NCBI RefSeq assembly: GCF_027111355.2
Contig: NZ_CP114291.2
Coordinates: 1,550,001 to 1,614,000, forward strand
Reading direction: 5' to 3'
DNA from: Flavobacterium eburneipallidum
Lineage (GTDB): Bacteria > Bacteroidota > Bacteroidia > Flavobacteriales > Flavobacteriaceae
DNA: 64,000 nucleotides
Each line of letters opens with the position of its first letter. Positions within the stretch are counted from its first letter, which is position 1. The position numbers and the translations under genes were made by a program. Positions 58,801-64,000 of this stretch are shown one piece after another. Under the pieces are notes generated by a model. That model did not search any database. It worked only from the letters and a program-made list of their open reading frames with translations, and was not told where the DNA came from.

Positions 58801-58866
58801 GGAATTTATATTTTGAATGTTTCTGGAGATAAATTGAATAGCAACTTTAAAATTATAGCAGAGTAA
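55864..58866 (+). CDS. Secreted pectate-lyase-like protein (PL1 type) with FN3, LamG and T9SS domain
   Basis: A 1000-aa exported enzyme (signal to about NLGDLNAQ). Residues 35-420 are the parallel beta-helix: AFPEATGFGRYTTGARG, VTNLNDSGPGSFRDAV, NTTIAGQTATGEGIVFLG and MIFDHMSFTWGTDE. A Ca-binding DTDNDGMPDAWEDANG segment follows, then two fibronectin type III domains (about 480-670), a LamG-like domain (about 690-900) and a type A sorting domain for the type IX secretion system (VYPNPVKDQIFI and KGIYILNVSG at the end). It probably cleaves pectin in the medium. Bases 55482-55863 upstream hold no gene. Confidence 0.85.
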   Translation: MKKNSLPFKQLLKIFMLCGLMSNLGDLNAQTLAFPEATGFGRYTTGARGAANPQIYLVTNLNDSGPGSFRDAVSQEGRFVIFRVGGIINTATQIVIPKNTTIAGQTATGEGIVFLGQRVTFSGASNTIARYMRIRYGGTAQNQDTSGLSNGANMIFDHMSFTWGTDEVFSINWDNKGTSPDNITIQNSIIGQALHRHNHSAGGLIQPPDGGKVSLIGNLYICNKTRNNKIKGINEFVNNVVYNWGNYGNTYGHSESGEAYIMGGDSAGRSDVNIINNYFIGGPNTGTSVSTPFNRGNENFYLYGPGNYFDNNRNGILDGNLVPQDLTGFPVGTDATNILSTPYDYPMKNTTLSAVDAYNKIVESAGASYPRRDQVENLMISDLSSKGTAGTYVYVQTNLRDQFGFTNGGAGHVYGAPAPLDTDNDGMPDAWEDANGLNKNVFDGLNVSATQAPYLNIEVYINGLTNTIPPDFIIPPSNLNFTNVASTEVPPSSSLTLNWTDGATNETNYVVERSTNGTNYTVVATLGADVTTYNDTNLTPNTMYYYQVKAINTTEASVYAGTSITTPPIPSAPAKTATPTPANASNTVELVGGNTTLKWTGSSNTTTYSVYLGTDPSNLTKLGDVAYAAAPSYLATGLSPATTYYWRVDATNVKGTATGDVWSFSALTPSLVGHWPFKEAPLEGEKIADLTTYANDGLLDVAYDNANVRVAGKHNNALDLTTSSSAMYLASIPNQDHILFDRNSFTVSYWMKAAPSLLPTNTATSLYVLCKGSITKNATTGATGKRFDVEVKGGLLRFAIDDDVTKREVTTSAAKFFTGNWVNVIIMRDMVARKIRIYTDGVFSAELDETAVTGIGEASDFVIGNIGELEFKAATNTPAPYKGSFDDLKMFNYALTAAQVTALYNQDVLSNEKFSQNKLGGIVYPNPVKDQIFITVPNYNQTEATVTLSDMTGKIILSEKVISDSNGLFSVNIAGKNIKGIYILNVSGDKLNSNFKIIAE

Positions 58867-58886
58867 AATAATAACTTTTTATTTTT

Positions 58887-58929
58887 AAATCCTTTCAGAG
58901 AAATTTCTTTGAAAGGATTTTTTTTTTTT
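58887..58929 (+). terminator. Terminator after the pectate lyase gene
   Basis: AAATCCTTTC and GAAAGGATTT around a 14-nt loop, followed by a T tract. The following 260 bp to 59190 are AT-rich and hold no gene. Confidence 0.85.
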
Positions 58930-59190
58930 AATAAGTTTCTGTTATGTTTTTTTTAAGTTTTTTATTTATTTAACTATTTATTGGTTATATATTTTATTTT
59001 TTAACAATAAAAATGTAATTTTATGTAAAATTTAATATTTTATGTAATTATTTTTTTGTTATACTATTGGTTTTTTTGTAGTGTGAACAGTATAAATTAA
59101 AAAAAAACCGAATTAAGGGGTAACAAATTTTCAACCTAATGTATCTATTACTATAACACCAAAAAACTATTAATTTAAACTTTAGAAATT

Positions 59191-59904
59191 ATGAAAAATT
59201 TAATTTTTGCAACCATTGCTTTTATAGCTGTTGCTAGTATTACAAGTCCATTATTTGCTCAAACTGCAGTAGCTAAAACCACAGGTTATGATTTGAAAAA
59301 AAGTGTAAAATGTAGAATTGTTACCACAGAATCAGGATGTACGGTATTGTTTGACAACGAAGATGCCGCTATTTTAAGCAAAAAAGGTTATGATTATTAT
59401 AAAGCAAGTTCTGGATTTAGTGTGAGTGCTTCCGATAATTCAGTTAGTGAAGTAGTGAGTCCTAGAGATGCTGCCAGTGGATTGCCAACTGGAAAAAGAC
59501 AACACAAACCAATGACAATTACAAAAGAATTGGACAAAAGTTCACCAAAGTTAGCAGAATCAGTTTCAGGTCAAGTAGAGTCGATGAAACCAGGTTCTGG
59601 TGGAGGTTCAGGAAAGGTGAGCATGCAAGACATGAGTTTCAGTAAAGTTAATGTGCAAGACATTAGTTTTACTAAAAGATGTGCAGGTAAAACATCCAAG
59701 TTGTCTGTTATAGATGGCGAATGTGTAATTTCAACAGCTGATTGTCCAAACGGATCCTGTAATGTAACGGTATCTTGGAGCTGGGGAACATCCAATTCAA
59801 GTCGTTGTTCAGTAGATTTTTTATTAGAGATTCAAGATGGAGTTTGTACAGCAATGGCTATCAACGAAAAAGGATTACCAGGCAATAAAGGCAATAAAAA
59901 ATAA
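59191..59904 (+). CDS. Exported Cys-containing protein, unknown function
   Basis: 237 aa with signal peptide (cleavage near PLFAQ). Mature protein: an N-terminal part with two Cys (KCRIVTTESGCTVLFDNED), a Ser/Gly-rich linker that contains a short tandem repeat (MQDMSFSKVNVQDISFTK), and a C-terminal part with five or more Cys (RCAGKTSKL; ADCPNGSCNVTVSWSW). Disulfides in the periplasm or at the surface are likely. Family not recognised. A terminator follows 10 bp after the stop. Confidence 0.6.
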   Translation: MKNLIFATIAFIAVASITSPLFAQTAVAKTTGYDLKKSVKCRIVTTESGCTVLFDNEDAAILSKKGYDYYKASSGFSVSASDNSVSEVVSPRDAASGLPTGKRQHKPMTITKELDKSSPKLAESVSGQVESMKPGSGGGSGKVSMQDMSFSKVNVQDISFTKRCAGKTSKLSVIDGECVISTADCPNGSCNVTVSWSWGTSNSSRCSVDFLLEIQDGVCTAMAINEKGLPGNKGNKK

Positions 59905-59914
59905 AATTTTAAAT

Positions 59915-59942
59915 AAACAGGAGATTTTATCTCCTGTTTTTC
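59915..59942 (+). terminator. Terminator after the Cys-rich exported protein gene
   Basis: AAACAGGAGA and TCTCCTGTTT around a 5-nt loop, then T tract. Confidence 0.85.
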
Positions 59943-59993
59943 TACAAAAAACAGAATTTATGATTTTATTAAAATCCTTTCAATATGAAAATA

Positions 59994-60039
<46 letters not shown>

Positions 60040-60044
60040 AAATA

Positions 60045-61169
60045 ATGTTTAGGTCAGTTTATTATGTTCTTTTATTTATTCTAATTGGAGTTAATTCTTT
60101 ATTTGCCCAAAAAGATTTAATCCAAAAAAAAGATACGACTAGCATCCGTTGTAAAATTCTAACCGAAACACCTACCATTTATACTTATGCGTATTTGAAT
60201 GCAAAAAATAAAGTAAAAAAATCCAACATTTTAAAATCTAACGTAGAGAATATTGAATTCAATAAATACGATAAAAACTTAATTGAGAATTCTGTTTTCA
60301 CTGACAAAGAAGTGGCTGTTTATTCAGAAGAACCCATAAAATCGTATCAATATGCAATTGCTGTAGGCTTGAATTTGAGTAATATTTTAGAATTCAATGC
60401 TCCTTCTGGTCCTGATAAAAAAAGTTTTTCGGCAACCACCACCTTGGATTTTGGATTGGATTATTACAAAGAAGGCAGTCGCTTTGCAATGACCAATGAA
60501 CTTCACTGGGTTTTTGCCATCCAAAAATCGGGTATTTCAGGAAGTGATCGCATTCAGAGAGTTTCTGATGATTTTACTACGTTACATGATTTTTCATTTA
60601 CCTTGAGTAAAAACAGTAAATGGAATGCTAATTTAATCGTAAAAAATAGTACTTCTGTTTTTACCATTTATGATGGCGACTACTTTAAAGATTATAATAA
60701 TAACGGAAAAATTCAAGGTTTTTTGAGTCCCTACCAAGTGGTGCTTTCGCCGGGAATAAAATATCAACCCAACGATTATTTTAGATTGTCACTTTCTCCC
60801 TATTCGGTTCGGTTGTATGGTTTGACCAGTCAGCAAATTGCCAATACAGGATTTTACACCCAAGAGTTTGACAGTAACGGTGATTATGATCTTTTTAATT
60901 ATGAGCAATTAGGAGCAGAACTTAATATATGGTACGACAGGAAGTACAAGAAATGGCTCGAAATGCAATATCGATTGGGATTTTCTTCGGATTATTTTTC
61001 AGAAACCGACACAACAGTTTTAATGGATGGTATGTTTATTACTAAAATAAAATTGTTTAAAAATATTTACCTTAACCATCGCGCTGTTTTAAAAGGCGAT
61101 TTACTACAAAGCCCATTGAAACCGTATTATAAACAAACTATTTTATTGAGTTTTGCTAAAAGCTTTTAG
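60045..61169 (+). CDS. Exported protein, probable outer-membrane barrel, unknown function
   Basis: 374 aa from the ATG at 60045, chosen because MFRSVYYVLLFILIGVNSLF is a typical signal sequence; the alternative ATG at 59985 adds MKI, 15 Thr and KI before it. After about 100 residues with beta and basic segments, the rest has alternating aromatic strands (YQYAIAVGLNLSN, YNYEQLGAELNIWYD) and ends in LLSFAKSF, suggesting a C-terminal barrel. Family not recognised. Upstream repeat may vary distance between promoter and start. Confidence 0.6.
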   Translation: MFRSVYYVLLFILIGVNSLFAQKDLIQKKDTTSIRCKILTETPTIYTYAYLNAKNKVKKSNILKSNVENIEFNKYDKNLIENSVFTDKEVAVYSEEPIKSYQYAIAVGLNLSNILEFNAPSGPDKKSFSATTTLDFGLDYYKEGSRFAMTNELHWVFAIQKSGISGSDRIQRVSDDFTTLHDFSFTLSKNSKWNANLIVKNSTSVFTIYDGDYFKDYNNNGKIQGFLSPYQVVLSPGIKYQPNDYFRLSLSPYSVRLYGLTSQQIANTGFYTQEFDSNGDYDLFNYEQLGAELNIWYDRKYKKWLEMQYRLGFSSDYFSETDTTVLMDGMFITKIKLFKNIYLNHRAVLKGDLLQSPLKPYYKQTILLSFAKSF

Positions 61170-61179
61170 GGTTAGAATG

Positions 61180-61219
61180 AAAAAAAAGTGTTCAATTTTA
61201 TGATTGAACACTTTTTTTT
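61180..61219. terminator. Bidirectional terminator
   Basis: AAAAAAAGTGTTCAA and TTGAACACTTTTTTT with an 8-nt loop, between the barrel gene and the small Lys-rich gene. Confidence 0.85.
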
Positions 61220-61328
61220 AGTCTCTCTTTGGACTATTTTTCTTTTCTCTTTTCTCCTCTTTTTTTTCCTTGGCGGTTTTAAGAGGTTCTTTTTTTACGG
61301 TTTTTTTTGCGTCTTGACTTTTTGCCAT
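61218..61328 (-). CDS. Small Lys/Glu-rich protein
   Basis: A 36-aa ORF: starts MAKSQDAKKTVKKEP, then TAKEKKEEKREKKN and ends SPKRD. It is fully hydrophilic and basic. Similar very short Lys-rich proteins occur in flavobacteria, as far as I recall, without known function; they could bind nucleic acids. The stop overlaps the terminator stem, giving tight 3' processing. Confidence 0.5.
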   Translation of the reverse strand: MAKSQDAKKTVKKEPLKTAKEKKEEKREKKNSPKRD

Positions 61329-61442
61329 TTTTATATTTTTTAAATTAGAATCTTGTATAATTCAAGTAAATGTAACTGATTTTGTATAGAATATGTTGAC
61401 TTTAGTAAGTTTTATAACCAATACATTTAATTCTTTTTGTTC

Positions 61443-62303
61443 CTAATTTATTTCGGCAAAAGTATTTCCCATTTTGATATTTCCAGATTCAAAACCACGG
61501 TTAAACCAATACATTCTTTGTTCGGATGTACCGTGAGTAAAAGAATCAGGAACCACTTGTCCTTGCATTTTTTTCTGAATGGCATCGTCACCAACGGCAT
61601 TAGCTGCGCTCAAAGCTTCTTCAATATCGCCAGGTTCAAGCATGGCATGTTGTTTTTCATTGTAATGTGTCCAAAGTCCGGCATAAAAATCAGCTTGCAA
61701 TTCTAGGGCTACGGACAATTTATTGGCTTCGGCTTCGCTTTTTCCTTCTTGATCTTGGCGCATTTTGGCTGAAGTTCCTAGTATGGTTTGAATGTGATGT
61801 CCAAATTCGTGAGCCAAAACATAAGCTATAGCAAAATCGCCACCTTCTGCTCCAAATTTAGTTCGTAATTCTTCAAAGAAACTCATATCCATATAAATGG
61901 TTTTGTCAGCTGGACAATAAAAAGGACCTGATGCGGAACTCGCACCACCACATTCTGTTTGTGTTTGCCCACTAAATAGTTGTAATCTCGGAGCTTCAAA
62001 TTCGAGGTTGTTTTCTGCGAATATCTTTGCCCAAACATCTTCGTTATCAGCCAAAAGGGTTTTTACAAATTCGCCTTCTTTTTCTTCTTCGGGAGTCAAG
62101 GCTCTGGATTCGGTTTGTGCGGTTTGTTGCCCTTGAGTTTGTTGCAAAATGTTACCAATCATTTGACCATTTTCGCCACCAAAAGCATTTAATAACAGAA
62201 TTACAATTCCTATAATTCCGCCGCCAACAATCGTTTTTCCACCGCCCGACATTCCTCTACGGTCGTCCACATTATCACTTTGTCTTCTTCCAATCCATTT
62301 CAT
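61443..62303 (-). CDS. Neutral zinc metallopeptidase, YpfJ/KPN_02809 family
   Basis: A 286-aa protein. A basic N-terminus (MKWIGRRQSDNVDDRRG) precedes one membrane helix (about residues 25-42). The domain contains the zinc motif LAHEFGHHIQ with His165, Glu166 and His169, CGGASSASGPFYCPADKTIY with two Cys, and ELQADFYAGLW with the third ligand region. The family is widespread but its substrate is unknown. Neighbouring genes on the same strand may be cotranscribed (35 bp gap upstream). Confidence 0.9.
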   Translation of the reverse strand: MKWIGRRQSDNVDDRRGMSGGGKTIVGGGIIGIVILLLNAFGGENGQMIGNILQQTQGQQTAQTESRALTPEEEKEGEFVKTLLADNEDVWAKIFAENNLEFEAPRLQLFSGQTQTECGGASSASGPFYCPADKTIYMDMSFFEELRTKFGAEGGDFAIAYVLAHEFGHHIQTILGTSAKMRQDQEGKSEAEANKLSVALELQADFYAGLWTHYNEKQHAMLEPGDIEEALSAANAVGDDAIQKKMQGQVVPDSFTHGTSEQRMYWFNRGFESGNIKMGNTFAEIN

Positions 62304-62338
62304 AAGTATGAGTTTTTAGTTAAAATAACGGCTGTAAA

Positions 62339-63136
62339 TTAATTTTGTTCTATTCCAATTTGTGTTATTTCACTAGTATCATCCAGTCCAATTACGGTTT
62401 TGTAAATAGTGTAAATCATCGAATAGACAAAAGGCCAAGTGAAAAATATTCCGATGCACAATGCAAAAAATCCAAGCACAGCAGCTATTGCGGCAACAAT
62501 GATTAATCCCAAAAGCACTAAAGGTTGTTTAGAAACGATGATGATGCTGGATTTTATAGCTTCGATAGCATTAAATTTATCGAAAACAATAAATGGAACT
62601 GTCAGTGCTGCAAAAAATGAAATAGTCAAAGAAAGTAGCGCACCCACGAGGTTCATTCCTAAATATTGAAAAAGAAGTGAAATTCCCACACTGAAAAAAG
62701 AAACTATCAAAGTTTCCATAAAAATAGAGGTGAAATAAGGTAATTTGTAAAAAGCAAACATATTCGATACATGAAATTCTTCTCCTTTTTCGCCACAATT
62801 AGCCATTTTGTAGAAACCAGCCATAAATGGATTTATAAAACCAGAGATTAATATCAATATCAAGTTAAAAGGTATGGCTACATCCAAAGGCATGACTTTT
62901 TGTGAAGAAAGTTGTTTGAGTTCCTTGCTAAATTGTTCTAGGTTTTCTGCACCAATATAAGAAATAAGTCCAGTCATCATCATAATACCTAGCAGTATAG
63001 AAAACACCAGAAACATTAAACCAGCATAGACCACTATTTTTTTATAATTTTCGAATGCTTGTTCGAAAACAGATCCAAAATCTAGTTCGTATCCATTGGT
63101 TTTAATTCTTTCTATTCGCTCTTTTGTTGCATTCAT
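62339..63136 (-). CDS. Integral membrane protein, unknown function
   Basis: 265 aa with about six membrane helices, e.g. IVVYAGLMFLVFSILLGIMM and LVLLGLIIVAAIAAVLGFFA. A cytosolic N-terminal segment (TKERIERIKTNGYELDFGSV) precedes the helices. Resembles flavobacterial membrane proteins sometimes called beta-carotene monooxygenase-like or DUF975-like, labels for which I see no catalytic residues. Function unknown. Confidence 0.65.
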   Translation of the reverse strand: MNATKERIERIKTNGYELDFGSVFEQAFENYKKIVVYAGLMFLVFSILLGIMMMTGLISYIGAENLEQFSKELKQLSSQKVMPLDVAIPFNLILILISGFINPFMAGFYKMANCGEKGEEFHVSNMFAFYKLPYFTSIFMETLIVSFFSVGISLLFQYLGMNLVGALLSLTISFFAALTVPFIVFDKFNAIEAIKSSIIIVSKQPLVLLGLIIVAAIAAVLGFFALCIGIFFTWPFVYSMIYTIYKTVIGLDDTSEITQIGIEQN

Positions 63137-63176
63137 TTTTTTGATGTTTTTATTTTTTAAAGATACATTTTTTCAG

Positions 63177-63866
63177 TTAAATAGCATTCCAAATTGAATC
63201 ATGAGGAACAGGAGCTTCAATACTTATGTTTTCTTTGGAAACAGGATGAACAAAAGTCAATTTTCGAGCATGCAAATGAATACCACCATCGGGATTGCTG
63301 CGGTCAAAACCATATTTCAAATCTCCTTTTATAGGCGAACCAATGGCTGAAAGTTGCGCCCTGATTTGATGGTGTCTTCCCGTATGAAGATTGATTTCTA
63401 AAGCAAAATAATTGTTTAGTTCTTTAATGATTTTATAGTCTAAACTGGCTAATTTGCTATCTGGAACTTCCCTCGAATGCGCCTTTGAAGTATTATTTTT
63501 TTCGTTTCTTTTCAGATAATGAACGAGTTTATCTTCGGGATGTTGTGGTTTGTTTTTGACTACAGCCCAATAGGTTTTTTGCGTTTCTCGATTGCTAAAC
63601 AATTCGTTCATTCGAGTCAAAGCCTTGCTAGTTCTGGCAAAAACGACAATTCCTGTGGTTGGACGATCCAATCGATGCACCACGCCAAGAAAAACTTCTC
63701 CAGGTTTGTTGTATTTGTTTTTGATGTATTCTTTGACCACTTCCGATAAAGGTTTGTCGCCCGTTTTGTCACCTTGTACAATATCGCCCACACGCTTGTT
63801 GACTACAATCAGATGGTTGTCCTCGTACAGGATTTGGAGGTTGTTTTTATCGGATAGTATTTTCAT
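63177..63866 (-). CDS. RNA pseudouridine synthase, RluA family
   Basis: A 229-aa enzyme with the catalytic Asp67 in VVHRLDRPTTGIVVFAR, the YEDNHLIVVNKRVGDIVQGD start of the domain and the C-terminal GRHHQIRAQLSAIGSPIKGD. No S4 domain, so it resembles the short RluA/TruC-like enzymes that modify rRNA or tRNA uridines. The target cannot be predicted. Its start follows an upstream gene by 17 bp on the same strand. Confidence 0.92.
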   Translation of the reverse strand: MKILSDKNNLQILYEDNHLIVVNKRVGDIVQGDKTGDKPLSEVVKEYIKNKYNKPGEVFLGVVHRLDRPTTGIVVFARTSKALTRMNELFSNRETQKTYWAVVKNKPQHPEDKLVHYLKRNEKNNTSKAHSREVPDSKLASLDYKIIKELNNYFALEINLHTGRHHQIRAQLSAIGSPIKGDLKYGFDRSNPDGGIHLHARKLTFVHPVSKENISIEAPVPHDSIWNAI

Positions 63867-63882
63867 TATTTAATGGCTTTCT

Positions 63883-64000
63883 TTATTTTGTCTTAAAAAA
63901 TGAAGTTTTATAGTTGCTTTCAGCCAAGGTCATTTGGTCTAAATATTTTTGTGGAATTTCTTGTTTTTTCTTCGTTGGAAAAGCTAAAAAGAATGGCTTT
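63883..64000 (-). CDS. C-terminal end of an unidentified gene
   Basis: An open frame runs from the window edge to a TAA at 63883-63885, giving 38 residues that end YLDQMTLAESNYKTSFFKTK. The gene begins outside the window, so the product cannot be named. It is 16 bp upstream of the RluA-family gene and so is probably in the same operon. Confidence 0.5.
   Translation of the reverse strand, partial: KPFFLAFPTKKKQEIPQKYLDQMTLAESNYKTSFFKTK

Overview
The window is a piece of a Flavobacterium-type chromosome (Bacteroidota, Flavobacteriaceae). The evidence is an AT-rich genome, flavobacterial 16S/23S/5S rRNA genes, promoters of the TTTG-N19/20-TAnnTTTG class, SusC/SusD pairs, type IX secretion C-terminal domains, and many lipoproteins with SC or QC lipoboxes.

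Layout. 1-6.65 kb: a surface-polysaccharide locus with a flippase end, four glycosyltransferases, an FdtA-like sugar ketoisomerase and a GT-C-like membrane enzyme. This is followed by ftsE and a divergent pair of envelope genes (1003-aa TPR protein, 599-aa beta-barrel). 12.4-17 kb: a GreA-like protein with a duplicated gene fragment, a LVIVD-repeat lipoprotein and a large T9SS type B protein. 17.1-22.2 kb: a complete Asn-tRNA transamidation operon, gatC-like, gatA, and one ORF that fuses GatB to aspartyl-tRNA synthetase. 22.2-23.7 kb: an NlpC/P60 hydrolase and a tRNA-Ser/Pro/Arg operon. 23.7-27.3 kb: an accessory stretch next to those tRNAs. It holds a recombinase remnant and three gene cassettes. 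Each cassette is bounded by its own 9-10 bp inverted core and separated by attC-like folded repeats, and no integrase is visible.

27.4-41.7 kb is a sulfur region. hom, metX and metY (minus strand) lie back to back with a sulfatase locus (plus strand: SusC, SusD, Cys-type sulfatase, fatty-acid hydroxylase, formylglycine-generating enzyme, two micro membrane proteins). Both divergent transcripts begin with a short ORF carrying clustered Cys codons. The metY leader reads MKRITKYCCKMMAKLSAEV and is followed by an 8-nt repeated segment and a terminator that together make a textbook attenuator. The sulfatase leader ends in Cys-Gln-Met-Tyr-Cys-Cys-Cys-stop. I infer ribosome-stalling control by Cys/Met supply of both loci.

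41.7-43 kb: two decayed genes, a large NTPase-like N-terminus and a sufS fragment. 43.1-48.8 kb: an rRNA operon with three tandem promoters and spacer tRNA-Ile and tRNA-Ala. 49.4-64 kb: a small outer-membrane barrel, chorismate synthase, a dicarboxylate/glutamate symporter, a hybrid histidine kinase, a SnoaL-like lipoprotein, a secreted PL1-like pectate lyase, two exported proteins of unknown role (one preceded by 15 ACT repeats), a zinc metallopeptidase, a membrane protein, an RluA-family pseudouridine synthase and the end of one more gene.

All calls come from reading the sequence and from remembered family motifs; no database search was possible.
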